The notes beneath the pieces were generated by a model, which had not been told where the DNA came from, made no database searches, and worked only from the letters and a program-made list of their open reading frames with translations. From NCBI RefSeq assembly GCF_011046555.1, contig NZ_CP049246.1, positions 2,790,001 through 2,854,000 of the forward strand: 64,000 nt of DNA, read 5' to 3'. The translations under genes and the position numbers were made by a program. This document shows, in pieces, positions 44,101-54,097 of the stretch. Origin of the DNA: Sphingobacterium lactis. GTDB lineage: Bacteria > Bacteroidota > Bacteroidia > Sphingobacteriales > Sphingobacteriaceae. Position 1 is the first letter of the stretch; each line of letters opens with the position of its first letter.

Positions 44101-45636
44101 CTAATTCTGTCCTTCCTTCTTCAAATTCTCAATAAATTGAGAAGGCGTCATACCCATGTTGGACTTAAAAGCTAATGTAAACATGGAATGCGAGGAAAAA
44201 CCAGCCATATCGGCGATATAGGAAAGCTTATAATCCAATACTTGCGTATCATTTCGAAGGACATCCACGATGTAGGCAATTCTCAGGTTCGCGATGTAAT
44301 CACTAAAACCTTGATTTTTATATTTTTTAATGATGAATGACAAGTATTTTTGATTGGTCATCAACGTATTCGTCAGTGCGTTCAATGTGATATTCTTCTC
44401 CAGGAAGAATTTTTCCTGTTCCAATTGATTCAGTTTTTTAACAAGGCGTGTTTCCGTTTCGACGGACATCTGAAACTCCGGGCCACCTACACTCCCATTC
44501 AGTTCTCGATCTTGGAGATCATGGGAAAACTGTGTGTCAAGCTGTTGATTTGACGCTATTAATTGCTTAGCGTACCGTTGGATCGGACGGATTTTGAGAA
44601 AATAGAACAAAAAATAAATGATTACGGATAGGGCAATCAGCCACGCTAGAATGATGTTATCCGTTCTCACCTTTCGTAGATCTTTCTCCAATTGAGTGAT
44701 TACCTCGTTTCCAATGAGCTCAGCTGTTCTGATATGCTGTTCATTCAGTTTTCCCAACTGGTACAGACTCAGGTTAGCACCTTGTGAATTGCCGATGCTG
44801 CTTTGAAATGTAGCATTGAACCGAAGATATTCTACCATCAACCTAAAATTCCTGCCTCCATTCAAAAATGGTTGAACTTTGTTCAGATAGATTTTGGTGC
44901 TATCCAGCTGATTCAGCAGATAATGGGATTTAGCTAACGAAAGGAAAGCCTGGGCTAATGTTAAGGATTTCTCGCCTTTTGCGTGATGTACAGCTTCCAA
45001 TAAATGAGGAATAGCCTCTTTAGGCTTACCAGCACCTTCCATCGCAAAGCCGTAGATTAAACTATTCCTGGCACATAAGGAAAGCGTTGTTCCATTTTTA
45101 TGATCAATTCCTCTGGGACTTAGATCTCTTATCAATTCGATTGCCTTGGAAAAATCTTTTGTCAGGATATTGGTGATCGCCATTTCTTGTTTTATGACGA
45201 TGTAGATCTTTTCTCTATTCTGTTCATTTTTAATATAGGGGATGTTTTTTAGGGCCTTATCCATATACTCATTTGCCGTGGAATAGATTCCAATATCGCG
45301 ATAGATCGTTGCTATAAGTACTGCGCACCTGGATTCAAGTTCCAATAACCCGGCTAAATCAACAATATTTTCAGCCTCCTTTGCATATTTAATTGCCAAT
45401 GCATAATTTCCAACACTTTTATGAACCAAGCTTACCATCATTCTTGACATAATTTTTTCCTGGTCTGTCTCAGCGACCTTCACCAAGGAATCTGCAAGTT
45501 GAATGGCTTTTTTAGCATCTGTTGCTACTAAATTCGAATGAATCTGGGTAAGTTTCTCATCAAATGTTGGGTCATTACCTAGCAAGGCTATGGGTATTAA
45601 GCATAAGAAAATAATGGAGTATATTAGTTTTTTCAT
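44101..45636 (-). CDS. TPR-sensor AraC family regulator, membrane-spanning
   Basis: 511 residues. Signal/anchor residues 1-20, then TPR-like helical repeats to about 310 in the periplasm, one TM near 327-347 (NIILAWLIALSVIIYFLFYFL), a linker with coiled-coil character, and a C-terminal AraC domain (about 395-505) with two HTH segments (LSYIADMAGFSSHSMFTLAFKSNMGMTPSQF). Such one-component regulators are common in Bacteroidota. Its start overlaps the stop of the upstream regulator by 4 bp (ATGA), so the two are translationally coupled. Confidence 0.9.
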   Translation of the reverse strand: MKKLIYSIIFLCLIPIALLGNDPTFDEKLTQIHSNLVATDAKKAIQLADSLVKVAETDQEKIMSRMMVSLVHKSVGNYALAIKYAKEAENIVDLAGLLELESRCAVLIATIYRDIGIYSTANEYMDKALKNIPYIKNEQNREKIYIVIKQEMAITNILTKDFSKAIELIRDLSPRGIDHKNGTTLSLCARNSLIYGFAMEGAGKPKEAIPHLLEAVHHAKGEKSLTLAQAFLSLAKSHYLLNQLDSTKIYLNKVQPFLNGGRNFRLMVEYLRFNATFQSSIGNSQGANLSLYQLGKLNEQHIRTAELIGNEVITQLEKDLRKVRTDNIILAWLIALSVIIYFLFYFLKIRPIQRYAKQLIASNQQLDTQFSHDLQDRELNGSVGGPEFQMSVETETRLVKKLNQLEQEKFFLEKNITLNALTNTLMTNQKYLSFIIKKYKNQGFSDYIANLRIAYIVDVLRNDTQVLDYKLSYIADMAGFSSHSMFTLAFKSNMGMTPSQFIENLKKEGQN

Positions 45637-46730
45637 GAAGAGGCTATTTTGGCGAGGTGCTTTTCTCTGTATTCAATTGGACTACATTGTTTTTCATTAT
45701 TGAAATTCCTGTAAAAAGAAGCTCTTGAACTGAATCCACATCGTAAGGCCAATTCATCAATATTCATGTCAAAATCTTTCTTAATCAATTCGCTGCACAC
45801 TTCCTCAATCCGTAGGGTATTGATGGTTTTTAGGACGTTCTTTTTAAAAAATTCCCGAAAGAATTGAACAATAACTGGTCTCGGAATTTTCAGGTCTTTG
45901 ACCATTCTGTCCACGGTAAAATCCGGATCCAGGTAGACCTTATCTTCCAAATATGATAAAATCTTAGATTGGAAAGGGGAATGGACGGCTGGGTTCAGTG
46001 ATTCTGTTCGTTTTGGGGGTAATAGTGATTTCCGCGAATTGGACCCCAACAGTCCTGAAGATCCCCGATGCATGAATTTCTTTAGGCTCTGCAGATAATA
46101 TTCATAAATTAAAGCACTCCCCACCAACATAATGACATAAATGATATTTCCCGATAAAGGAGTTTTATTGGCATGATCATCCACTAAGGTTGACATAATG
46201 GATGGTATGATAATGGCGGCAAGGATGAGGAGCATGACAATAAAATAATAATATAGCCTCTTCATCTCCAGATTCAGGATGTCCGAAATATTTCCCTTGA
46301 TTAAAACGACCAGTGGATAAATGATCCACGAAAGACCAAATGAACTGTATAATCCGACATAGTAGTATTTGCCATAATTTAGTCGGAACGGTTCCATGGA
46401 AAGAAAAACCAAGTAAATTAATGCAGCAATGATAAAAGGTAAGGAATGTGTGAATATGATCCTTCGATGGATTTTTTTTCCTTTTAGGGTTAAATACCCA
46501 TAATACAAATAAGGGCCGTATAAAAGTCCGAAAGGAGCGCCTACATCAACATATCTATATCCGGAAATAAAGTCTCTAAAGATGGCTGCAAAAAAATTAT
46601 GTAGGAAGAGTGTGCAGGTTAAATAAATGAGGATACGTTCTAGGCCAGTCTTTAAAGGCAAACTGCGGTATAGTTGAATACTCAAAATATTGAATACAGC
46701 TATGGCAGCGTAAATTAGGTAAATCAACAT
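45633..46730 (-). CDS. Membrane-sensor AraC family regulator (7TM type)
   Basis: 365 residues. About seven hydrophobic helices fill residues 1-215, with the conserved VGAPFGLLYGPYLYYGYLTLKG loop; the C-terminal 105 residues form an AraC domain (FREFFKKNVLKTINTLRIEEVCSELI, IDELALRCGFSSRASFYRNF). A single polypeptide thus senses in the membrane and binds DNA. It lies 2 bp downstream of the next regulator gene and overlaps the following one. Confidence 0.9.
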   Translation of the reverse strand: MLIYLIYAAIAVFNILSIQLYRSLPLKTGLERILIYLTCTLFLHNFFAAIFRDFISGYRYVDVGAPFGLLYGPYLYYGYLTLKGKKIHRRIIFTHSLPFIIAALIYLVFLSMEPFRLNYGKYYYVGLYSSFGLSWIIYPLVVLIKGNISDILNLEMKRLYYYFIVMLLILAAIIIPSIMSTLVDDHANKTPLSGNIIYVIMLVGSALIYEYYLQSLKKFMHRGSSGLLGSNSRKSLLPPKRTESLNPAVHSPFQSKILSYLEDKVYLDPDFTVDRMVKDLKIPRPVIVQFFREFFKKNVLKTINTLRIEEVCSELIKKDFDMNIDELALRCGFSSRASFYRNFNNEKQCSPIEYREKHLAKIASS

Positions 46731-46732
46731 AA

Positions 46733-47767
46733 TTATTTACTAAGTCGCAATCGATAATTGGAAGGTGATTCTCCCATGTACATTTTAAAATATCGATTAA
46801 ATGTCGTTCTGGAATTAAAACCACTCAGGTTAGCTAAAAATTCCAATTTCAAATTTTCCGATCCGCTTTCAATTAAAGAAATCGCGTGATTAATTCTATA
46901 TTTTGCCAACCATTCATAAAAGTTGGTCGCATAATAATAATTCAAAAAGTGCGTAATGTGATTCTTCGGAATAGATACATGTTTGGCAACTTTCTCCAGA
47001 GTCAAATTGGCATCCAAATAAAGCTTATCATGCTCCATCGATTGGGTCAGCATTAACTTATAATGGCGGATTTGCTGCTCATTAAAGCGTATTCTTTCGA
47101 CCTGATCTTCCGTTTGCTCCGGAGGATTATTCTCCAATAGGAGTTGATTTGTATTGATTTGGTAGAAATAATAACCAACGATGGTAATACAGACAAAGAG
47201 AATGGCCATAACGACCATCCGAGGATATAGTTCAAGGTTTAATTCGAACATCCGGTCCATGTACATCACAAACACAAAAAAACTTCCAACATAACACAGG
47301 ATGCTAAGGAGCTCTAAAATCAATAGATTGTGAATTTGAAGCGGGTTCTTTCCCTTGCGCCCCGAGAAAATAATAATGCTTGGATAAACAACTAAACTTA
47401 AGATCAGCGTAATGAAATAAAAATGAAGGTAGATGGCATAAAATTTTTCATTGACCAAAAGAAAGCTTGTGATAATCCCGATAAACGGTAATAGATGTAA
47501 GAATAAAATCCATATTCTTTTCTCACCATGTGCAAGAATTAAGTAACTGTAGTACATTATTGGTCCGAACATCAATGATATGGGAAAATCACTATCAGCC
47601 GTAAATAAAAAGAATTGGCCAAGCAGTCCAAAACAAATTGAACCCAATAATATCTCTAGTACTTTTACCCCCATAAAAAAATCTTGGACAGTCTGAACAA
47701 AGTTCCTCGTGTGCGTAGTATTGTTATTAATAATATAGTCTTCTGTTGCCAGGTTAATAGCTGGCAT
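46733..47767 (-). CDS. Membrane-sensor AraC family regulator, first of tandem
   Basis: 344 residues, related in layout to the neighbour at 45633-46730: hydrophobic helices between about 30 and 205 with SLMFGPIMYYSYLILAHGEKR corresponding to the LLYGP loop, then an AraC domain (YEWLAKYRINHAISLI, LEFLANLSGFNSRTTFNRYFKMYMGESPSNY). The N-terminal part is shorter and starts with a polar stretch instead of a helix. Upstream lies a 518-bp AT-rich gap, with CAAAGATA at 47811-47818 (TATCTTTG on the minus strand) as a possible -7 element. Confidence 0.88.
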   Translation of the reverse strand: MPAINLATEDYIINNNTTHTRNFVQTVQDFFMGVKVLEILLGSICFGLLGQFFLFTADSDFPISLMFGPIMYYSYLILAHGEKRIWILFLHLLPFIGIITSFLLVNEKFYAIYLHFYFITLILSLVVYPSIIIFSGRKGKNPLQIHNLLILELLSILCYVGSFFVFVMYMDRMFELNLELYPRMVVMAILFVCITIVGYYFYQINTNQLLLENNPPEQTEDQVERIRFNEQQIRHYKLMLTQSMEHDKLYLDANLTLEKVAKHVSIPKNHITHFLNYYYATNFYEWLAKYRINHAISLIESGSENLKLEFLANLSGFNSRTTFNRYFKMYMGESPSNYRLRLSK

Positions 47768-47810
47768 GTTCGTTAATAAGTGGATCTTGGATACACCCTC
47801 ATAATTTCTA

Positions 47811-47818
47811 CAAAGATA
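47811..47818 (-). promoter_or_regulatory. Candidate -7 element of the AraC regulator operon
   Basis: Minus-strand TATCTTTG fits TAnnTTTG, about 45 bp before the first start codon. No convincing -33. The remaining gap to the trehalose gene (47820-48285) is AT-rich, and no gene or strong repeat was seen in it. Confidence 0.35.
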
Positions 47819-48285
47819 TTTAATAATTAGAAAAATCTATAATTGGTATTTTGTAATCACTTATGTTTCAATAGTTTAATGAGTATTTATCATAAGATAA
47901 ATAATTAAAATCGAAAACATATCTATTTATAATGGTTCACTGAACTACGCATAAATGCGACATATACTAGTGAAATTTCCAATTAAGAAAATATTGAAAA
48001 CCGTTATTGATTTTCGGTAGTTTCCAAAATACGACTAGCAAATTCAACGTAGAAATGCATCCACATTAAAAGTAACTAATTGTTAATCTTTACTTTGTTG
48101 GTTAATAATGTTTTTCAATATCAAATATAAATAATAAAACAATTGCAAAATTGAGATAATTCATTAAATGACGAGAATCATATTTAAGTACTGTATTTTC
48201 GGACGGAAAGAAAGTTTTGGAAGATGTTGATGTTTAAACTTGAAATACAAAACAAAATTTGAACAGCATTGTTTATTAAGTGGTT

Positions 48286-50487
48286 ATGCTACATTCAAAA
48301 GACCGTTCAACGGTCAAAACGCTTATTATTTCGAACAGACTCCCCATCAAGATCGAACGCAAGAAGTCCAAGTTAAAATTTACGGCTAGTGAAGGTGGGT
48401 TAGCTACCGGTTTGGGTTCATTTTACAAAGAAAATGGCTCTTATTGGTTAGGATGGCCTGGCATTATTCCGAAGAACAAAGAGGAAGAGGCCTACATTCG
48501 CGAGGAGCTGAAAAAACTAAATCTTATCCCTGTTTTCCTGACAGAAAAACAGATTCGGGATTATTATGAAGGGTTCTCCAATGCTGTCCTATGGCCATTA
48601 TGCCATTATCGGCCGAGTTATGTTGAATTGAAGGAATCTTATTGGAATGCTTATCAGGAGGTAAATCAGCTATTTGCGGAAGCAACGGCAGAGATTGTTG
48701 ATCCTTCCATGCGGATCTGGGTCCATGATTATCAATTGATGTTACTGCCGATGATGCTCCGGGAAATGAATGAATCGGCCTCCATTGGCTATTTTCACCA
48801 CATCCCCTTCCCTCCCGTAGAACTCTTCCAGATGCTACCTTGGCGCGAAGAATTACTAAGGGGATTGCTTGGTGCCGACCTTGTCGGATTCCATACGTTT
48901 GAGAATGTAGATAATTTCCTAGACTCCTGCAGTGGGATCTTTCAGAATGAAATTGATCGAGATAATTTCAGGTTGTCCGGTAGGCGTATATCCGTCGATG
49001 TTTTCCCGATGGGGATCGATTATGAGAAATACAGCCAACAAGCCCTCTCACCAGAAACCATCACCTACAGCCAGCGGTTGAAGAATCTTTTTAAAGATCA
49101 AAAACTTATCCTTTCTGTGGATAGACTGGACTATAGCAAAGGGATAATTCAGCGGTTAAATGCTTTTGAGTTATTGCTCAATATGCACCCCGAGCTTATC
49201 GGTAAAGTCGTTCTATTTATGCTGATCGTGCCTTCGCGCGACCAAGTCAATCAATACAAGAAATTGCGGAACGAGATTGACCGCATGGTTGGGAACATCA
49301 ATTCCGTTTATGGGAAGCCGGGCTGGCAACCGGTCGCATACTTTTATCATGCTGTACCATTTGAAATCCTTTCGGCACATTACTTGGCTGCGGATATCTG
49401 CTTAATCACCTCGCTCTATGATGGGATGAATTTAGTTTCCAAGGAATACATTGCCAGTAAACAGGATGCCCCTGCTGTCCTGGTGATCAGTGAATTTGCT
49501 GGAGCTTCAAAGGAATTGTCTGATGCTCTTCAAATCAACCCTTATGCAGTTCGACGAACCAGCGAAACACTTTATGAGGCTATTGAGATGCCTCTGGAGG
49601 AGCAGGCTGAACGCCTCTCAGCCAGTCAGGAAATCATTTCTAAATTTACGGTCCACCATTGGGTCAACCTCTTCATGGAAAGACTGTCGGAAGTGAAGGA
49701 ACAGCAACAACAGGAATTGGCGAGGAAAGTAAAAACAAGGGTGCTCGAAGCCATTAAGGACCGGTATGCTATCAGTACGAACCGACTGATCCTTCTGGAT
49801 TATGATGGAACCTTGGTTGGATTTAATAAAGTTGCCGATAAAGCCATTCCAACGGAACAAGTACTGACCGTGTTGGATGACCTTAGTGCCGATGAACGAA
49901 ATCATGTTACGGTTATTTCAGGTCGGAAATATCATTTTTTGGAACAATATTTTGGAAACAAGGCTTACTATGCCATTGCGGAACATGGTATTTGGAGCAA
50001 CTATCCAAATCACGACTGGCATTTGGTACCAGGACTTCAGGATAATTGGAAATCCGAGATTCGTGACATCCTGCAGCGATTTACCGATAGAACGCCAGGA
50101 TCGCTGATCGAGGAGAAAACTCACTCCTTAGCGTGGCATTACCGCAAAGTGGAGCGAGCCTTTGGTATGCGCCAAGCGCAGGAACTGTTGCGGGAGCTTC
50201 GTCATGTAAATCAAACATTGAACCTGCAATTGATCAATGGAGATCGGGTTATCGAAATCAAGAGCAAACAGGTAAATAAAGGAAAGGCGGCACTCAACCT
50301 CATGAACCAGATCGCTCCGGACTTTATCCTTTGTATCGGGGATGATGCAACAGATGAGGACATGTTCTTGGCGCTGCCCGCTAATGCCATAACCATAAAG
50401 GTGGGTGATAAACAATCTCACGCCAAATATTACGTTGAAAATTATATGGAAGTATTGGATCTGTTAGCCTTTCTGGCTACAGAATGA
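48286..50487 (+). CDS. Bifunctional trehalose-6-phosphate synthase/phosphatase (OtsA-OtsB fusion)
   Basis: Makes trehalose from UDP-glucose and glucose-6-phosphate and dephosphorylates it. Residues about 1-470: GT20 synthase with TLIISNRLPIKI, SEGGLATGLGSF, RIWVHDYQLMLLP, GYFHHIPFPP, DRLDYSKGI and SLYDGMNLVSKEY. Residues about 495-733: HAD phosphatase with LLDYDGTLVGF and CIGDDATDEDMF. A GTG two codons upstream is a less likely start. Expected in osmotic or desiccation stress. Followed after 16 bp by a GH15 gene. Confidence 0.95.
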   Translation: MLHSKDRSTVKTLIISNRLPIKIERKKSKLKFTASEGGLATGLGSFYKENGSYWLGWPGIIPKNKEEEAYIREELKKLNLIPVFLTEKQIRDYYEGFSNAVLWPLCHYRPSYVELKESYWNAYQEVNQLFAEATAEIVDPSMRIWVHDYQLMLLPMMLREMNESASIGYFHHIPFPPVELFQMLPWREELLRGLLGADLVGFHTFENVDNFLDSCSGIFQNEIDRDNFRLSGRRISVDVFPMGIDYEKYSQQALSPETITYSQRLKNLFKDQKLILSVDRLDYSKGIIQRLNAFELLLNMHPELIGKVVLFMLIVPSRDQVNQYKKLRNEIDRMVGNINSVYGKPGWQPVAYFYHAVPFEILSAHYLAADICLITSLYDGMNLVSKEYIASKQDAPAVLVISEFAGASKELSDALQINPYAVRRTSETLYEAIEMPLEEQAERLSASQEIISKFTVHHWVNLFMERLSEVKEQQQQELARKVKTRVLEAIKDRYAISTNRLILLDYDGTLVGFNKVADKAIPTEQVLTVLDDLSADERNHVTVISGRKYHFLEQYFGNKAYYAIAEHGIWSNYPNHDWHLVPGLQDNWKSEIRDILQRFTDRTPGSLIEEKTHSLAWHYRKVERAFGMRQAQELLRELRHVNQTLNLQLINGDRVIEIKSKQVNKGKAALNLMNQIAPDFILCIGDDATDEDMFLALPANAITIKVGDKQSHAKYYVENYMEVLDLLAFLATE

Positions 50488-50503
50488 ACACAAAACAACA
50501 AAA

Positions 50504-52300
50504 ATGAATAAAAGACATATCTATAATAGTGGAATTATTGGGAATTGTAATTATATAGCACATGTCCACAAAAGCACCAATATCAATTGGTTATGTTGGC
50601 CAACATTCGAAGACAGCTTTGTCTTCGGTTGCCTTTTAGATGTTGACAAAGGTGGAGAGTTCAACATTCGATTGGATGACAAACAGATCAATTCCAAACA
50701 ATATTATCTGGAGAACACCAATATCCTGGTGACAGAAGTCCGCGGCGAGAACGACGGCTTTCGAGTAATTGATTTTGCACCGCGCTTCATCCAATATGAA
50801 CGGTATTTCAAACCGCTCATGCTCGTGCGCATCGTAGAACCTTTATACGGTAATCCAGCAATCAAAGTTAACTGCAATCCTAAAGCAAACTATGGAAAAG
50901 AAGATTTCCAAAAAGCTCGGGGCAGTAACCATGTTCAATTTACGGCAGGGTCCGAAAATATGCGATTGACGACGGATATTCCTATCAGCCACTTCTTCGA
51001 TACCGATAAGAATAACTTTATCCTGACCGAGAAAAAATATATGATTCTCTCTTACGGTAGCCCTTTTGAAGCGCCATTGGCACATACCGCGGAGGATTTT
51101 CTGAATCGAACAAAATTATACTGGCGGAAATGGACGAAGAAAGCAAATATTCCCAATTTTTACCAGGACCATATTATCCGTTCAGCGCTGGTGTTAAAAC
51201 TGCACCAATACGAGGATACCGGAGCCATTATTGCATCCAGCACTACCAGTCTACCGGAATCTCCTGGGTCTGGAAGGAATTGGGATTACCGATTCAGCTG
51301 GGTTCGTGACAGCTTTTATGACCTGACCGCCCTCAGTAATATTGGTAAGTTCGATGAGCTTGAGGAATTTTCAAAATTCATTACAGGCATTACACAGTCT
51401 GACGCGGGCCGCTTACAACCCTTGTACGGAATCCTCGGCAGAAAAGTATTAACAGAGCAGACATTGGACTACTTGGAGGGTTATAAGGGAAATAAACCCG
51501 TAAGGATAGGAAATCAAGCCTACGAACACATACAAAATGATGTATATGGGCAAGCGATGATTGCCCTTCTCCCACTCTATACGGACTTTCGGTTTCCGCA
51601 AGATGAGCGTAAGGAAGCAAAGGGTTGGTTAAAATATATCTTGGATAAAATTTCAATGACAATTGATGAAAAGGATGCCGGGATTTGGGAGTTCCGTAAT
51701 CTTGCGAATCACCATGCGTACTCCAACTTATTCCAGTGGGCAGGCGCTGCAGCGGCACTCAAGATTGCCAAATTGAACGAATACGAGGATATTGCCCAAC
51801 AAGCGACAGAATTGATGGAAAAGGCAGCGGACTATATCGAGCAATGCTACGACCCTGAACGCCAGGTTTACCGCAATTCAAATGAAGGTGAAAACCTGGA
51901 TGCCAGTACCTTGCAGTTGATCTTGATGAATTATCTTGACCCAACGTCGGATCGAGCAAAAAAACATCTGGAGGCCTTGGAGGCTGAATTAAAAGGCAAG
52001 AATGGGTTATTCTACCGCTACTTGCATCGGGATGATTTTGGGAAACCACAATCCACATTCCTTGTTTGTGCGTTTTGGTATGTTGAAGCATTGGCATGTG
52101 TCGGCAGGTTGGAAGAAGCTCAGGAAACCTTTGAACGTTTATTGGAATATGGTAATGAACTGAAATTATTCTCCGAAGATATCCACGATGAGGACGGAAG
52201 CCAATGGGGAAACTTTCCGCAGGCCTACAGTCATGTCGGATTAATGAATGCCGCCTATCGAATTGCTACCAAACTCGATAAGCCGATATTCCTTTCTTAG
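50504..52300 (+). CDS. Glycoside hydrolase family 15 protein (trehalase/glucoamylase-like)
   Basis: 598 residues without signal peptide, so cytosolic. NWDYRFSWVRDSFYDLTALS is the GH15 catalytic-domain signature, and the C-terminal EDGSQWGNFPQAYSHVGLMNAAYRI contains the second conserved acidic region. Some GH15 members of this type, next to trehalose genes, are trehalases; others act on alpha-glucans. Neighbourhood with the OtsAB fusion favours trehalose turnover, but specificity is inference. Confidence 0.92.
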   Translation: MNKRHIYNSGIIGNCNYIAHVHKSTNINWLCWPTFEDSFVFGCLLDVDKGGEFNIRLDDKQINSKQYYLENTNILVTEVRGENDGFRVIDFAPRFIQYERYFKPLMLVRIVEPLYGNPAIKVNCNPKANYGKEDFQKARGSNHVQFTAGSENMRLTTDIPISHFFDTDKNNFILTEKKYMILSYGSPFEAPLAHTAEDFLNRTKLYWRKWTKKANIPNFYQDHIIRSALVLKLHQYEDTGAIIASSTTSLPESPGSGRNWDYRFSWVRDSFYDLTALSNIGKFDELEEFSKFITGITQSDAGRLQPLYGILGRKVLTEQTLDYLEGYKGNKPVRIGNQAYEHIQNDVYGQAMIALLPLYTDFRFPQDERKEAKGWLKYILDKISMTIDEKDAGIWEFRNLANHHAYSNLFQWAGAAAALKIAKLNEYEDIAQQATELMEKAADYIEQCYDPERQVYRNSNEGENLDASTLQLILMNYLDPTSDRAKKHLEALEAELKGKNGLFYRYLHRDDFGKPQSTFLVCAFWYVEALACVGRLEEAQETFERLLEYGNELKLFSEDIHDEDGSQWGNFPQAYSHVGLMNAAYRIATKLDKPIFLS

Positions 52301-52367
52301 CACTAAATTTTCTTTTTGGAATAGTATTTGCCTAAATCGGATATTGATATTATTAATATTATAATCT

Positions 52368-53147
52368 ATGAAAGCATTTTTAGGATTTACAGCTGTAGCA
52401 GCGGCATTAGCGCTAGCTAGCTGTAGTACAGATTCAACGGGAACTTCCGGAGGAACGACGCCATTCACATTGAAAATGACCGATGCACCAGGTTTTTATG
52501 ATGCCATCAATTTAAATTTAGATGCTGTGGAAATTATTACCGAAGGTGGCCGTGAGGTTATTGATATCGATGATAACCTACCATTCGATATCTTAAAGTT
52601 CCGTTTGGGGAGAGATACTGTATTGGCATCGCATGATGTTCCTTCAGGAAGATTACAGGAAATTCGCTTGATTTTGGATGATGAAGGTAATGATGTATGG
52701 ATCGATGGCCAACGCCACGACTTGACCACCCCTTCGGGCCAATCATCTGGTGTAAAAATCAAAGTTCAGGACGATTTGATCCCGAACATGGCGTATACAC
52801 TCTTGTTGGACTTTGATGCCTCGCGTTCTATTCATACCACAGGTAATGGCAAATACATGCTAAAGCCGGTGATCCGTGCAATCCCAGTAGCGGTGTCCGG
52901 TGTGGTTAAAGGTATTGTTACGCCTATTGCCGCTGAACCGCATGTTTATGCGATTCACGGGCAGGATACCATTGCAGGAACAATGTCGACTACCATGGGA
53001 GAATTTTACTTCCCGGGTATTCCTCAAGGTGATTATACAATCTCCGTTGTGCCAACCAATCCAGCATTTTTAACCAAAAACGTGGATGTCACTGTTACAA
53101 CAGGTCAGACAAAAGATTTAGGTACGATTACTTTGGAAGCGAAATAA
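52368..53147 (+). CDS. DUF4382 domain lipoprotein
   Basis: 259 residues with signal peptide and lipobox ALASCS (Cys19). FTLKMTDAPGFYDAINLNLDAVEIITEG is the start of DUF4382, a predicted beta-sandwich seen in secreted proteins of Bacteroidota and others; the C-terminal part (VVKGIVTPIAAEPHVYAI..., GEFYFPGIPQGDYTISVVPTNP) looks like a carboxypeptidase-regulatory/Cna-B type domain. No enzymatic function. Has its own start 67 bp after the GH15 gene and a terminator after it. Confidence 0.9.
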   Translation: MKAFLGFTAVAAALALASCSTDSTGTSGGTTPFTLKMTDAPGFYDAINLNLDAVEIITEGGREVIDIDDNLPFDILKFRLGRDTVLASHDVPSGRLQEIRLILDDEGNDVWIDGQRHDLTTPSGQSSGVKIKVQDDLIPNMAYTLLLDFDASRSIHTTGNGKYMLKPVIRAIPVAVSGVVKGIVTPIAAEPHVYAIHGQDTIAGTMSTTMGEFYFPGIPQGDYTISVVPTNPAFLTKNVDVTVTTGQTKDLGTITLEAK

Positions 53148-53167
53148 AGCATCCATTTAACCGAACG

Positions 53168-53199
53168 AAAAGTCTCCAAAAATATTGGAGACTTTTTTT
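53168..53199. terminator. Bidirectional terminator between DUF4382 and DUF3050 genes
   Basis: Stem AAAAGTCTCCAA / TTGGAGACTTTT, 12 bp with a 5-nt loop and T run to 53199; lies between two convergent genes and serves at least the plus-strand one. Confidence 0.85.
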
Positions 53200-53968
53200 A
53201 TTCAATCTGGTCAGCAATAGCATCCCATAGTCCTATTCGAAATTGCAGGGATTCTTTAGCGGTTTCCTTAATTTCATCCCATTTCCTTTCATCCTCATGG
53301 GCAAGTTCCATGATCATCTGCATCGCTAATGGACCATGCTCATCTCCATCCAGATCGATGTGTCGTTGAAAATAATAGATCAACTTTTCCAAGTCGGCTT
53401 CTGGAAACTGTTCCTTCAGCGAACCAAGGATGGAAGTGAACATATCGGGAATAAGATCTTCGCGGCCAAACGTGAATGCCGCCGCAATTTTATGGGGCTC
53501 CCCTCCTTCGATGATGGAAAATGTAAAATTTAAGAAATCCTGAATCCGCTGATCTAATTTTCCGCTGATCAACGCATCCTTCACCGTAATGCCCGCCTGT
53601 ACCTTGTCCAAAAATTCTTGAACTGGCCGAATATTCGCACCAACCGTTTGCATAGCATCCAGATACATTTCGAAATGACTCAGTCGGCGACCGTCAATAT
53701 ATTCATCGGATTCTTCTGCCAGGACAATTTCATTGATCAAATAACGGGTGTTCGGTAATGCACTGGCAAACCAAGGGATGCTCGTACAAGTCAATTTAAT
53801 CTGTAATGCTTTTAACAGAGACATAAAATCCCATACCGCATACACATGGCCTTCCGTAAATTTACGGAGATCCTCAACGGTCTGAATTGTCTTATATAAG
53901 GGATGCGTCAGCAATTGCTGACGTTCTTCGTGGATATAACTATTAACTTCTTCTATTTTCTTGTGCAT
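53198..53968 (-). CDS. DUF3050 domain-containing protein
   Basis: 256 residues, soluble. HPLYKTIQTVEDLRKFTEGHVYAVWDFMSLLKALQ, NEIVLAEESDEY and FTFGREDLIPDMF match DUF3050, whose members have a heme-oxygenase-like helical fold; His/Glu residues of possible metal ligands are HVYAVWDFM, EIVLAEE and FQRHIDLDGDEHG. Many heme-oxygenase-like diiron proteins have such clusters. Biochemical role unknown. Confidence 0.85.
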   Translation of the reverse strand: MHKKIEEVNSYIHEERQQLLTHPLYKTIQTVEDLRKFTEGHVYAVWDFMSLLKALQIKLTCTSIPWFASALPNTRYLINEIVLAEESDEYIDGRRLSHFEMYLDAMQTVGANIRPVQEFLDKVQAGITVKDALISGKLDQRIQDFLNFTFSIIEGGEPHKIAAAFTFGREDLIPDMFTSILGSLKEQFPEADLEKLIYYFQRHIDLDGDEHGPLAMQMIMELAHEDERKWDEIKETAKESLQFRIGLWDAIADQIE

Positions 53969-54039
53969 GCCCCAAAGTTACTGCAATCAATCCCAATAGA
54001 AAGCCATAATTGAAATAATCATGTCATTTCCTGTTAAAT

Positions 54040-54074
54040 TAGTTTGATATTTAACTATTCAATATTTAACTTTG
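54040..54074 (+). promoter_or_regulatory. marR-efflux promoter with embedded operator site 1
   Basis: -33 TTTG (54043-54046) and -7 TAACTTTG (54067-54074) are exactly 20 bp apart, predicting a start near 54081. The 18-bp near-palindrome TAGTTTGATATTTAACTA (54040-54057) covers the -33 element and part of the spacer. Its reverse complement matches site 2 (54546-54563) at 15 of 18 positions. The arrangement suggests autorepression by the MarR protein. Confidence 0.7.
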
Positions 54075-54097
54075 TACAATTATTTAATTAAGTGACC

